DNA of 64,000 nt, taken from JALYRV01 sp040902895. Lineage in GTDB: Bacteria; Acidobacteriota; Vicinamibacteria; Vicinamibacterales; SCN-69-37. Shown piece by piece: positions 40,105 to 49,253 of the stretch (the first letter of the stretch is position 1; each line of letters opens with the position of its first letter). Below the pieces are notes generated by a model that saw only the letters and a program-made list of their open reading frames with translations, was not told the origin of the DNA and did not search any database. The DNA lies in NCBI GenBank assembly GCA_040902895.1, contig JBBDWL010000087.1:53249-117248 (forward strand). Direction: 5' to 3'. The translations under genes and the position numbers were made by a program.

Positions 40105-42746
40105 CCCTCGGTGGACCCCGCCTGCCGCCCAAGGCCTGGCTGCGCATCGCGCGAGCGCTCGTACGGCCCGATCGGCGTGACGAGATCGAAGGCGATCTCA
40201 TTGAGCTCTGGGCCGTACGCCGGCGGGCCGGACTCCGCACTCATCCGTCAGTTGCCCGCGACGTTTTATCGCTCGCATTCCATCGCCATCGCGCCCGAAG
40301 CCCTGTCCACCGCCCCGCAGGAGCGAGTGTCATGCTGCAGGATTTACGGTACGCCTGGCGCCTAATCAAACGCCAGCCAGGGTTTTCGATCCTCGCCATC
40401 GTTACACTGACACTAGGCATCGGCGCCGCAACGGCGATTTTCACCGTGTCGGAGCGGGTCCTGCTGCGGCCCCTTCCGTACCCTGACCTGCATCGCGTCA
40501 TGCGCTTCCCGTCAGGTGTGAGCCATGGTCCGTATGGCGTCAAGGTGTCTGACGCGGAGGCCGCGCTTCCACAGTTGTCGTCGGTCGGCCTGTACGACAC
40601 AGGCGGTCTGAACCTTGGGGAAGAACCCGCTCCCATCCGGCTTCGTGCCGCGGCAGTGACGTCTGGCTTCTTCACGACGCTGGGAGTACCCGCGCTGCTC
40701 GGACGCACCTTCAACGCCGAAGAAGATCGCATGATGAAAGTCGCGGTGCTGTCCTTCGAGGCGTGGCGCCGGTACTTCGCGTCCAGTCCAACGATCGTCG
40801 GCCGGACTGTCCGGTTGAACGGCCAGCCATTCACGGTCGTCGGTGTCATGCCGCCAGGATTTTCATTTCCGGCGAAACCTGAAGTGCTCGTGCCGCCAGA
40901 ATCGGACCGGCAAATGACCGGCAGCGCCTTCCATGGCAAGGTGATCGGCCGGCTTGCGTCCGGAGTGACGCGAGAGCAGTTCGCGGCAGCCCTGAGGGTC
41001 CTCTCGCAACGCCGCGCGCACGACGATGCGCCGGTGCCGCCCGTCAATGTCACACCGCTGCCCGAGCTGCTGTCCGCAAGTCCTCGTCCGACCCTGCTGT
41101 TCCTTGCCAGTCTTGCGGGCATGCTGCTTCTCGTGGCGTGCGCAAACGTGGCGGGCGTGCTGATGTCGCGGTTGCGGGTTCGCGAGCGCGAATTGCTGGT
41201 GCGCCGCGCGCTGGGCGCCACGCGGGCGCGGCTGCTCCAGCAGCTTCTAACCGAGTGCCTGTTGCTGACATCACTCGCGGCGGTCGCAGGACTCACGCTG
41301 GCGTACTGGCTCGTACGGGCCTTCGCCGCCTCTGACGCGGGCTTTCTGCCGGACCTCGATCTGAGCCGCATCGACGCGCGGTTTTTCGTGATCGGCGCTG
41401 CGTTGGCGACGTTGGCGACCATGGCCTTCGCGGTGGTGCCCGCGCTTTCGGCCAGTCGCGCGCCTGTCGGACAGGCCCTGCGTGAAACGGCAACGCCATC
41501 CCGCGCCGCGCGATGGTTCGGATCGACCCTTGTCGTCGGCCAGGTTGCCGTCGCGATACTGCTGGTGGCCGCTACGGCTTCGGTCGCCGGCGCGGTCGCG
41601 CGCCTGATGCGCATCGACCTCGGGTTCAACAACAGTGGCGGCGTGATCTTCGAAATTACGCTGCCGTACTCCCGCTACAAGAACGGAGCGGCCGTCTCGG
41701 CCTTCCTCGATCAGCTGGAATCGCGCGTGCGTACGATCGCAGGCGTGCGGCATGTCGGGGCCTCCAACGTGGCCCCCGGCGGCAAGGGCGTGCTCCTGGC
41801 GGCGCCGCTAGCCCTGGCCGGAGACCCGAAGGCCGCGTCCGCCCCCTTCATCCGTCAAGGCGAGCGCCACGTGCAGCCAGCCGGCCCTCGTGCGGTCTTT
41901 GCGCCGATTCTCGCGGCTTCGCCCGGCTACTTTCAGGCAGTGGGCATTCGCTTGCTGGCTGGACGAACCTTCACGCATGAAGATGGCCGCGGAGGGCGTC
42001 GTGCAGCGATTCTCAGCGAAGGCGCGGCGCGCGCCATTGATCCAGACTTTCGCGCCCTGATCGGCCGCCGGCTGGCGAGGACGTCTCGCGAGGAGCCGGC
42101 GGAGATTGTCGGGATCGTCGGGAATGTGCGGTTGTGGGACGTCAAGAATGATGCGACGCGAGCGTCGTACCAGATTTACGAGCCCGTCGCCCAGGCGTTT
42201 CCTCGAGGCACCATTGCGGTGGCCGTTGACGCATCAGAGGATACGGCGGCGGTGACGACCGCTGTGCGCGAGGCACTCCGCGGCCTCGATCCCGAGCTGC
42301 CGGTCTACAACATCGAACGAGTAGCGGACTTACAGGCGCGTTACCTTGCTCCCGAACGCCTCACCCTTGGTTTGACCGCGGCGTTCTCGACCATCGCGCT
42401 CATGCTGTGCGCGATCGGTCTCTATGGCGTGCTCGCGCAGGTCGTGTCGCAACGCTCGCGGGAAATCGGCATTCGAATGGCGCTCGGTGCTGATCGCGGC
42501 CGCCTGCGCCGCGGCGTTGTCATGCACGGCATGCGTCTGGCCGTTGCGGGAGTTCTGGCCGGCACGCTCGCGGCGGTGCTTGCCGCGCGAGCAGCGGCGT
42601 CGATGGTACCCATGATCGACAGGCCGGGTCCGTGGATCCTCGGAGCCGACGCGCTGATTCTTATATTCGTGGCGGTCCTTGCAGCATGGGTTCCGGCTCG
42701 CCGCGCCTCGGCCGTTGATCCAGCGGCTGCGCTACGCGCCGACTAG
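40101..42746 (+). CDS. ADOP-type ABC transporter permease with N-terminal extension
   Basis: 881 aa. The first ~75 residues (RIARALVRPDRRDEIEGDLIELW) are the cytoplasmic extension typical of PadR-linked ADOPs. The usual MLQDLRYAWRLIKRQPGFSI follows, then two MacB_PCD/FtsX modules with ANVAGVLMSRLRVRERELLVR and REIGIRMALGADRGRLRRGV. About eight membrane helices. No ATPase is encoded nearby. Function unknown; the family is greatly expanded in acidobacteria. Confidence 0.93.
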   Translation: MTLGGPRLPPKAWLRIARALVRPDRRDEIEGDLIELWAVRRRAGLRTHPSVARDVLSLAFHRHRARSPVHRPAGASVMLQDLRYAWRLIKRQPGFSILAIVTLTLGIGAATAIFTVSERVLLRPLPYPDLHRVMRFPSGVSHGPYGVKVSDAEAALPQLSSVGLYDTGGLNLGEEPAPIRLRAAAVTSGFFTTLGVPALLGRTFNAEEDRMMKVAVLSFEAWRRYFASSPTIVGRTVRLNGQPFTVVGVMPPGFSFPAKPEVLVPPESDRQMTGSAFHGKVIGRLASGVTREQFAAALRVLSQRRAHDDAPVPPVNVTPLPELLSASPRPTLLFLASLAGMLLLVACANVAGVLMSRLRVRERELLVRRALGATRARLLQQLLTECLLLTSLAAVAGLTLAYWLVRAFAASDAGFLPDLDLSRIDARFFVIGAALATLATMAFAVVPALSASRAPVGQALRETATPSRAARWFGSTLVVGQVAVAILLVAATASVAGAVARLMRIDLGFNNSGGVIFEITLPYSRYKNGAAVSAFLDQLESRVRTIAGVRHVGASNVAPGGKGVLLAAPLALAGDPKAASAPFIRQGERHVQPAGPRAVFAPILAASPGYFQAVGIRLLAGRTFTHEDGRGGRRAAILSEGAARAIDPDFRALIGRRLARTSREEPAEIVGIVGNVRLWDVKNDATRASYQIYEPVAQAFPRGTIAVAVDASEDTAAVTTAVREALRGLDPELPVYNIERVADLQARYLAPERLTLGLTAAFSTIALMLCAIGLYGVLAQVVSQRSREIGIRMALGADRGRLRRGVVMHGMRLAVAGVLAGTLAAVLAARAAASMVPMIDRPGPWILGADALILIFVAVLAAWVPARRASAVDPAAALRAD

Positions 42747-44188
42747 GGCCGTCTGCTTCGCATCAACGCCAGATACATCACGAAGCTGATGCCGAACGTG
42801 ACGAACCAGGCGTAGGTGTAGAGCGTGTCGAGAATATTGGGATTCGGCACGACGCCGCCGGGCGTCAGCGCCGCGCGGATGAAGCCGGGCGCGACAGGGG
42901 CGATCGCGAGCACCAGCGCGGTCATCGCGCGCGGATTGATGCCGCGCGCATAGGTGTAGCGGCCTTCGACCGCGAAGAGATCGGGCACCGAGAGCTGCTG
43001 CTTGCGCAGCACCCAGTAATCCGCAATCAGAATTCCGCCAATCGCGCCCATCAGACTCGAGTAGCCGATCAGCCACGTGAAGATGTACGCCGACGCGTCG
43101 GCATAGAGCTTCCACGGCATCATCAGAATGCCGATGACGGCCGTGATCAGCGCGCCATGCCGATAGCTGATGCGCGTCGGCGCGAGGCTCGAGAAATCAT
43201 TCGCCGGTGAGACGACATTCGCGGCCATGTTGGTCGTGATCTGCGCGGCGAGCACGACCAGGGCGCCGAAGATGATGACCGCCGGCGATCCGATCCGCGC
43301 GATGAGCGTCACCGGATCCCAAATCGCTTCGCCGAACACCACGATCGTCGCGCTCGTGACGGCCACACCAATGAACGCGAATCCCGCCATCGTCAGCGGC
43401 AGCCCGAGCGCCTGGCCCAGCATCTGCGAGCGCTGACTTTTCGCGTAGCGCGTGAAGTCAGGAATGTTCAGGCTGAGCGTGGCCCAATAGCCGACGTTCG
43501 CGGTGAGCGCGGCGGGGAAGAGCGTCCAGAACGGCGTGGCCCCCTGCTGCAGGCGTGTCGACTCGCGCAGCACGTTGCCGAGCCCGCCGCCGTTCGAGAC
43601 CGCCCACCAGAGCAGCAGACCGCCGGCGCCGAGCAGCAGCGGCGCCGCCCAGGTTTCGAGCACTTTGATGCCTTCGAGTTCCTTGAGAATGATCGCGACC
43701 TGAATCAGCCAGAAGATGGCGAAGGAGATCCAGATGCCGCCGGCGATCGCGCCCCACGCGGGCCATGCCGCCGTCAGCAGCGCGTTGAGGGCAAGGCCGC
43801 CAATCCACGTCTGAATGCCGAACCATCCGCACGCGACAATCGCGCGCAGCATGGCCGGCACGTTCGCGCCCTTCACGCCGAAGCTCGCGCGGCACAGCAC
43901 GGGGAACGACACGCCGTACTTCGTGCCGGCATGCGCGTTGAGCACCATCGGGATGAGCACGATGACGTTGCCGAGCAGGATCGTGAGCAGGGCCTGCGCC
44001 CACGTCATGCCTTGCTGCATCATGCCCGAGGCCAGCGTGTAGGTGGTGATGACCACCGCCATGCCGATCCACAGCGCGGCGATGTTCCAGGTCGACCATG
44101 TGCGCCGCGAGAGCGGCGTCGGCGCGAGATCGGGATTCCAGAGCGGACTGTGCGAGAGGTCGGTCTCGGGCGCAGTCACGATCGACAC
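42743..44188 (-). CDS. NCS1 family nucleobase:cation symporter
   Basis: 481 aa from GTG 44188, which shares a base with the preA stop (TAGTG). Twelve predicted TM helices. NPDLAPTPLSRRTWSTWNIA and WIGMAVVITTYTLASGMMQQ are the NCS1 N-terminal signature, and NIPDFTRYAKS and NVVSPANDFSS lie in the substrate/sodium-site helices. Beside pyrimidine-degrading enzymes it probably imports uracil, thymine, dihydropyrimidines or hydantoins. Co-transcribed with preA. Confidence 0.93.
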   Translation of the reverse strand: MSIVTAPETDLSHSPLWNPDLAPTPLSRRTWSTWNIAALWIGMAVVITTYTLASGMMQQGMTWAQALLTILLGNVIVLIPMVLNAHAGTKYGVSFPVLCRASFGVKGANVPAMLRAIVACGWFGIQTWIGGLALNALLTAAWPAWGAIAGGIWISFAIFWLIQVAIILKELEGIKVLETWAAPLLLGAGGLLLWWAVSNGGGLGNVLRESTRLQQGATPFWTLFPAALTANVGYWATLSLNIPDFTRYAKSQRSQMLGQALGLPLTMAGFAFIGVAVTSATIVVFGEAIWDPVTLIARIGSPAVIIFGALVVLAAQITTNMAANVVSPANDFSSLAPTRISYRHGALITAVIGILMMPWKLYADASAYIFTWLIGYSSLMGAIGGILIADYWVLRKQQLSVPDLFAVEGRYTYARGINPRAMTALVLAIAPVAPGFIRAALTPGGVVPNPNILDTLYTYAWFVTFGISFVMYLALMRSRRP

Positions 44189-45291
44189 TAGACGCCGACC
44201 TCCGCTTCGTGCCCCCCGTGATATTCCTTCTCGTCCGGCCTTCGGATCTTCGAATGCGGCACCACGCGGTCGCGGCGGATGCCGCGGAAATCCTCCACCG
44301 ACGTCCACCCCTTGTCGGCGTTGCGTTCGAGGAACTCCTGCAGTCCCGAGTTGAGCGCCGTGATCACGTTCGGCCCGATGGCGTGATCGAGCATCGCGGC
44401 CGTGCACACCTGCACCGTGCCGCAGCCGAGCATGAAATACGACAGCGCCTGCGAAAAGTCAGAGACGCCGCCGATGCCCGAGAACTCGCCGTCGGGAAAG
44501 GCATTGGTGAGCTGCGCCATCTTGGCCAGCGACTGCGGCAGAATCGCCGGACCGCCGAGGCCTCCGCTCGACACATAGCCGTCGACGTTCATCTCGAATT
44601 CCAGCGTCGCCGGATCGATGATCGGCAGCGACGGGAACGTATTCGACGAGACCACCGCGTCGGCGCCGCCAAGAAACGCGGCGCGGGCTTCGACGACGAT
44701 GTCGGTGGTGGAGGGGGTGAGCTTGGACCAGACGGGAACGGTGGCGACGTCTTTGACGACCTGCGTGACGATCGAGATTTGCGCCTGGTCTCGGCCGAGG
44801 TTCGAGCCCATGTCCTTGCGGTCCATGTGCGGACAGGAGAGATTCAGCTCGAGCGCGTCGGCGCCCTCAGCCTGGCAGGCCTTCGCCAGCGTCTGCCAGT
44901 GCGCGAGCTCCGTGTCGCTGCCCGAGCCCGCCATGATCGACGCGACGAGGATCCGATCCGGATACTGCTTCTTGATTCCCGCGATCTTGGGGATCCACCA
45001 GTCGAGCGGCTTGTCTGAGATGAGCTCCCAGTTCCACGACGAGTGCAGCGCGCTGCCGGCGCGCTTCTGCATGGAGAGATGGCCGGTCGCCGGATCGGCG
45101 CGCAGGAATTTCGTCTTCGGCCCTTTGACGTTCACCACCGGATGCAGGCCGATCGTCTTGGTGACGACACCGCCCCACCCGGCGTCGAAGGCGCGCATGA
45201 TATTGGCGTCCGATTCGGTCGGCGGCGCCGACGACAGCAGGAACGGGTTCGCGAACTTCAGCCCTGTAAACGTGACCGGCAGACTGCCCAT
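44188..45291 (-). CDS. preA: Dihydropyrimidine dehydrogenase subunit PreA, short form
   Basis: 367 aa from ATG 45291 with GGAGG five nt upstream; longer starts to 45486 are not family-like. TIM-barrel FMN enzyme: FANPFLLSSAPPTES, GVVTKTIGLHP, LELNLSCPHMDRKDMGSNLG and SNTFPSLPIIDP. It reduces uracil/thymine to the dihydro forms. The normal PreA carries a C-terminal 2x[4Fe-4S] ferredoxin domain, which is absent here: the protein ends soon after GWTSVEDFRGIRRDRVVPHS with no CxxCxxC. No PreT gene is present. A dihydroorotate dehydrogenase is less likely given the context. Confidence 0.88.
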   Translation of the reverse strand: MGSLPVTFTGLKFANPFLLSSAPPTESDANIMRAFDAGWGGVVTKTIGLHPVVNVKGPKTKFLRADPATGHLSMQKRAGSALHSSWNWELISDKPLDWWIPKIAGIKKQYPDRILVASIMAGSGSDTELAHWQTLAKACQAEGADALELNLSCPHMDRKDMGSNLGRDQAQISIVTQVVKDVATVPVWSKLTPSTTDIVVEARAAFLGGADAVVSSNTFPSLPIIDPATLEFEMNVDGYVSSGGLGGPAILPQSLAKMAQLTNAFPDGEFSGIGGVSDFSQALSYFMLGCGTVQVCTAAMLDHAIGPNVITALNSGLQEFLERNADKGWTSVEDFRGIRRDRVVPHSKIRRPDEKEYHGGHEAEVGV

Positions 45292-45484
45292 GTCTTCCTC
45301 CATTCCGCGGCCCGTGGGTGAGCGAGCGGCGATCGCGCGCAGGGGCGGTGTCCGGTGTTCCGAAGCGTTCTTTGGCGCGACTCGCCCCGGCGGCGCTGAG
45401 GAATACCGGACCAAGCCCCGAGCATCGGCTGAGCCTCGGGAAGACGTGACGGTAGCACATCTCGTCGTATAGTTCTCACGAGCC

Positions 45485-46933
45485 ATGCAAATCGAACCTC
45501 TGAAAAACTACGTCGGCGGCAAGTGGATTCCCTCCTCGGCCTCATCCTTTCTGGACGTGCACAATCCGGCGCGCGGCACCGTCATCGGACGCACGCCGAT
45601 GTCGACCGCCGCGGATGTCGATCGCGCCGTGAAGGCGGCGACCGCGGCATTTCCGGGCTGGAGCGAAACGCCGCCGGTGATTCGTGCCCGCGCGATGTTC
45701 CGGTTCAAGGCGCTTCTCGAGGAGCATGCCGAGGCCCTGGCGCGGCAAGTGACCACCGAGCACGGCAAGACGTTGCACGAAGCGCGCGGCAGCGTGCTGC
45801 GCGGCATCGAGTGCGTCGAGGTCGCGTGCGGCGGGCCGTCGATGCTCATGGGCTATGGCCTCGAGAACATTTCGGCCGGCGTCGACTGCCAGGTGATGCG
45901 GCAGCCGATCGGCGTGACGGCCGCCATCGCGCCGTTCAATTTCCCGGCGATGGTGCCGCTCTGGTTTCTGCCGTTCGCGATTGTGTGCGGCAACACGTTC
46001 GTGCTCAAGCCGTCGGAGCAGGTGCCGCTCTCGCAGCAGTTGATCTTCGACCTGCTCGACAAATGCGATCTGCCGCCGGGTGTGGTCAATCTGGTGCATG
46101 GCGGCCGTGAGGTATCGGAAGCGCTCTGCGACCATCCCGGCATTCGCGCCGTATCGTTCGTTGGATCGACGCCGGTTGCGAAGGCCGTGTACGAGCGGGG
46201 GACGCGCGCGGGCAAGCGCGTGCAGGCGCTCGGCGGCGCGAAGAACTTCGTGGTGGTCATGCCCGATGCGGATCTCGACAAGGCGATCCCGATCATTTCC
46301 GAGTCGTTCTATGGGTGCGCGGGCGAGCGGTGTCTGGCGGGCAGCGTGCTGCTGCCCGTGGGGAAGGCGCACGGCGAAGTGCGCGAGCGCCTGGTCGAGG
46401 CGGCGAAGTCGCTGAAGATTGGCGATGGGATGCTGGACGGCATCGACATGGGGCCGGTGATCAGCGCGCCGCATCGCGATCGTGTGCGCGGCTACGTCGA
46501 GAAGGGCGTGAAGGAAGGCGCGACGCTGCTCGTCGACGGGCGCGAAATTCCCGTGCCCGACACCGGCTACTTTATTGGACCGACCGTCTTCGACAGCGTG
46601 CGCCCCGATATGTCGATCGGCCACGAAGAGATCTTCGGGCCGGTGGCCACTGTCGCGCCCGTCAAGGATCTCGACGAGGCGTTCAGGCTGATGTACGCGC
46701 ACCCGAACGCGAACGCCACGTCGATCTTCACGTCGAGCGGCAAGGCCGCGCGCGAATTCGCGCATCGCGCCACCGCCTCGATGGTCGGCGTCAACATCGG
46801 CGTGGCCGCGCCGATGGCCTATTTTCCCTTCGGCGGCGCGCGCGACAGCTTCTTTGGCGACCTGAAGGTGCACGGCCGCGACGCGTTCGAGTTCTATACC
46901 GACAAGAAAGTCACCATTTCGAGGTGGTTCTGA
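45485..46933 (+). CDS. mmsA: CoA-acylating (methyl)malonate-semialdehyde dehydrogenase
   Basis: 482 aa. APFNFPAMVPLWFLPFAI, SFVGSTPVAKAVYERG and C283 in YGCAGERCLAGS are those of the MmsA/IolA branch of aldehyde dehydrogenases, which form acyl-CoA instead of a free acid. ATG at 45485; TATAGT at 45468-45473 could be a -10. It would convert malonate semialdehyde to acetyl-CoA (from uracil) and methylmalonate semialdehyde to propionyl-CoA (from thymine). The stop overlaps the next start (TGATG). Divergent from preA over a 193-nt spacer. Confidence 0.94.
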   Translation: MQIEPLKNYVGGKWIPSSASSFLDVHNPARGTVIGRTPMSTAADVDRAVKAATAAFPGWSETPPVIRARAMFRFKALLEEHAEALARQVTTEHGKTLHEARGSVLRGIECVEVACGGPSMLMGYGLENISAGVDCQVMRQPIGVTAAIAPFNFPAMVPLWFLPFAIVCGNTFVLKPSEQVPLSQQLIFDLLDKCDLPPGVVNLVHGGREVSEALCDHPGIRAVSFVGSTPVAKAVYERGTRAGKRVQALGGAKNFVVVMPDADLDKAIPIISESFYGCAGERCLAGSVLLPVGKAHGEVRERLVEAAKSLKIGDGMLDGIDMGPVISAPHRDRVRGYVEKGVKEGATLLVDGREIPVPDTGYFIGPTVFDSVRPDMSIGHEEIFGPVATVAPVKDLDEAFRLMYAHPNANATSIFTSSGKAAREFAHRATASMVGVNIGVAAPMAYFPFGGARDSFFGDLKVHGRDAFEFYTDKKVTISRWF

Positions 46934-47802
46934 TGCCGCGCAAGGTGCATACGGGAGTGATTCAGGCGGCCACGCCGTTCGATCCGTCGTGGCCCATCGA
47001 GAAAGTGCGCGAGGCCGCGATTGACGTGCATCTGCCGCTCATCGAGGAGGCGGGCAAGCGCGGCGTGCAGATCCTCGGCTTGCAGGAGATCTTCAACGGG
47101 CCGTACTTCTGCCCCTCGCAGGACGCGCACTGGTACGACATCGCCGAAGCCGTGCCCGGTCCGACGACCGAACGCATCGCGAAACTGGCGGCGAAGCACA
47201 AGATGGCGGTGGTCGTGCCGGTGTACGAGCGCGAGGCGGCCGGCGTCTACTACAACACCGCCGCGGTGTATGACGCCGACGCGTCGTATCTCGGCAAGTA
47301 CCGCAAGAACCACATCCCGCACACCAGCGGCTTCTGGGAGAAGTATTTCTTCAAGCCTGGCAACCTCGGATATCCCGTGTTCCCGACGCGCTATGGCAAG
47401 GTCGGCGTCTACATCTGCTACGACCGCCACTTCCCCGAGGGCGCGCGACTCCTCGGCCTCAACGGCGCCGAGATCGTCTTCAATCCGTCGGCAACGGTCG
47501 CGGGCCTCTCGCAATATTTGTGGAAGCTCGAACAGCCGGCGCATGCCGTGGCCAACGGCTATTTCATGGCCTGCAGCAACCGCGTCGGCACCGAAGCGCC
47601 CTGGAACATCGGCCGCTTCTACGGGTCTTCCTACATCGTTGACCCGCGCGGCAATTTTCTGGCGACCGGATCCGAAGACAAGGACGAGCTCGTGTCCGCC
47701 GAATGCGATCTCGACATGATCGAAGAGGTCCGCCGCGTCTGGCAGTTCTTCCGCGACCGTCGTCCCGAGACATACGGTCCGATGGCGGAGCTGCTGCCGT
47801 GA
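46933..47802 (+). CDS. Beta-ureidopropionase (N-carbamoyl-beta-alanine amidohydrolase)
   Basis: 289 aa nitrilase-superfamily enzyme. The catalytic triad is E52 (GLQEIFNGPYF), K125 (KYRKNHIP) and C162 (ICYDRHFPE). The GPYFCPSQ and HIPHTSGFWEKYFF segments are typical of beta-ureidopropionase and the related N-carbamoylputrescine amidase. The pathway context favours release of beta-alanine, CO2 and ammonia from N-carbamoyl-beta-alanine. Overlaps mmsA by one base and hydA by GTGA. Confidence 0.92.
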   Translation: MPRKVHTGVIQAATPFDPSWPIEKVREAAIDVHLPLIEEAGKRGVQILGLQEIFNGPYFCPSQDAHWYDIAEAVPGPTTERIAKLAAKHKMAVVVPVYEREAAGVYYNTAAVYDADASYLGKYRKNHIPHTSGFWEKYFFKPGNLGYPVFPTRYGKVGVYICYDRHFPEGARLLGLNGAEIVFNPSATVAGLSQYLWKLEQPAHAVANGYFMACSNRVGTEAPWNIGRFYGSSYIVDPRGNFLATGSEDKDELVSAECDLDMIEEVRRVWQFFRDRRPETYGPMAELLP

Positions 47803-49175
47803 GTCTGCTGATCAAGAACGGGACGATTCTCAACGCCAGCGACATCTATCGCGGCGACATCTTCATCGAGCGCGACGTCATCACGACGATCGGCACCAGT
47901 CTCACGATGCAGGCCGATCGCGTGATCGATGCGGCAGGCCGCTACGTCCTGCCGGGCGGCATCGATGTGCACACGCATCTCGATATGCCGTTCGGCGGCA
48001 CGACATCGGCCGACGATTTCGAGTCGGGCACGATTGCCGCGGCGTTTGGCGGCACCACGTCGATCGTCGACTTCGCGATTCAGTATCGCGGGCAGTCGCT
48101 GCAGGAAGCGTTCGAGGCCTGGTCGAAGAAGGCGCAGGGCAAAGCCGCGATCGACTACGGCTTTCACATGATCATCACCGAGCTCACCGACTCGGTTGAA
48201 GACGAGATGGACGCGATGGTTGCGCAGGGCGTGACCTCGTTCAAGCTGTTCATGGCGTATCCGGGCGTCTTCATGCTGGATGACGCGTCGATTTTCAGGG
48301 CGATGCTGCGCACGGGGCAGAACGGCGGAACGATCTGCATGCACGCCGAGAACGGCGGCGTCATCGACGTCCTCGTGAAGAAGGCGCTGGCGGAAGGGAA
48401 GACGGCGCCGAAGTATCACGCGCTGACGCGCCCGGCGCGCGCCGAGGGCGAGGCCACGCACCGCGCCATTGCGCTTGCCGAGATGGCAGACGTTCCGGTC
48501 TACATCGTTCATCTCTCGGCAGCCGAGGCGCTCGAGATGGTCACCGAAGCGCGCGATCGCGGGTTGCCCGCGTACGCCGAGACATGTCCACAGTATTTGT
48601 TCCTGTCGTACGACAACTACGAAGAGCCGGGCTTCGAGGGCGCGAAGTATGTGATGAGTCCGCCGCTCAGGCCCAAAGAAACGCAGGACCGGCTGTGGCG
48701 CGGCCTCGCCTTCAATGACCTGCAGGCGATCTCGACCGATCATTGTCCCTTCTGCATGAAGGAGCAGAAGGTGCTCGGGCACGGCGACTTCTCGAAGATC
48801 CCGAACGGCGCGCCTGGCATCGAGACGCGCATGAGTCTCGTCTATGACGGCGGCGTGCGCACCGGCCGCATTTCCCTCAGTCGCTGGGTCGAGCTGACGT
48901 CGACGTCGCCCGCGAAAATCTTCGGCATGTTCCCCCGCAAAGGCACCATCGCCCCCGGCTCCGACGCCGATATCGTCATCTTCAACCCCGAGCGCTCGCA
49001 GCTGCTGTCGGTGAAGACGCTGCACATGAAGGTCGACTACAACCCGTATGAAGGTCGCACGGTGCAGGGCGTCAGCGAAACGGTCATCTCACGGGGGAGA
49101 GTAATAGTCGAGGACGGGAAATTTACAGGCAGGGTTGGTGCTGGCGAGTTTCTGAAGCGCAAGCCACGTTCCTGA
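47799..49175 (+). CDS. hydA: Dihydropyrimidinase / D-hydantoinase
   Basis: 458 aa from GTG 47799. GGIDVHTHLDMPFGG supplies metal-binding histidines, K149 in TSFKLFMAYPG is the carboxylated lysine bridging two metals, and MHAENG, VHLSAAEAL and STDHCPF complete the site. It opens the dihydropyrimidine ring to N-carbamoyl-beta-amino acid. It sits after the enzyme of the next pathway step and ahead of the aminotransferase, with an AT-rich palindrome downstream. Confidence 0.95.
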   Translation: MSLLIKNGTILNASDIYRGDIFIERDVITTIGTSLTMQADRVIDAAGRYVLPGGIDVHTHLDMPFGGTTSADDFESGTIAAAFGGTTSIVDFAIQYRGQSLQEAFEAWSKKAQGKAAIDYGFHMIITELTDSVEDEMDAMVAQGVTSFKLFMAYPGVFMLDDASIFRAMLRTGQNGGTICMHAENGGVIDVLVKKALAEGKTAPKYHALTRPARAEGEATHRAIALAEMADVPVYIVHLSAAEALEMVTEARDRGLPAYAETCPQYLFLSYDNYEEPGFEGAKYVMSPPLRPKETQDRLWRGLAFNDLQAISTDHCPFCMKEQKVLGHGDFSKIPNGAPGIETRMSLVYDGGVRTGRISLSRWVELTSTSPAKIFGMFPRKGTIAPGSDADIVIFNPERSQLLSVKTLHMKVDYNPYEGRTVQGVSETVISRGRVIVEDGKFTGRVGAGEFLKRKPRS

Positions 49176-49185
49176 TCGGCCCAAG

Positions 49186-49234
49186 GTAAATTGTAAATGG
49201 TAAATAGCAATGCTATTTACGATTTACGATTTAC
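49186..49234. repeat. AT-rich 49-bp palindrome (GTAAAT family)
   Basis: Left arm 49186-49209 (three GTAAATN units then AGCA) matches the reverse complement of 49211-49234 at 22 of 24 positions around a single A. It is the most complete copy of the element seen at 22421 and 23183-23303. It ends 19 nt before the aminotransferase ATG. Confidence 0.9.
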
Positions 49235-49253
49235 ATTTCAGAGCGAAGCCCTT

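Noticed and set aside
44188..45291. Dihydroorotate dehydrogenase for pyrimidine synthesis
   Set aside because: The SAPPTES and NLSCPHM motifs and the neighbouring dihydropyrimidinase, ureidopropionase and NCS1 permease point to degradation through PreA.
45292..45484. Clear promoter or operator between preA and mmsA
   Set aside because: A TATAGT before mmsA is plausible, but no convincing -35 or palindrome was found, so no feature was called.
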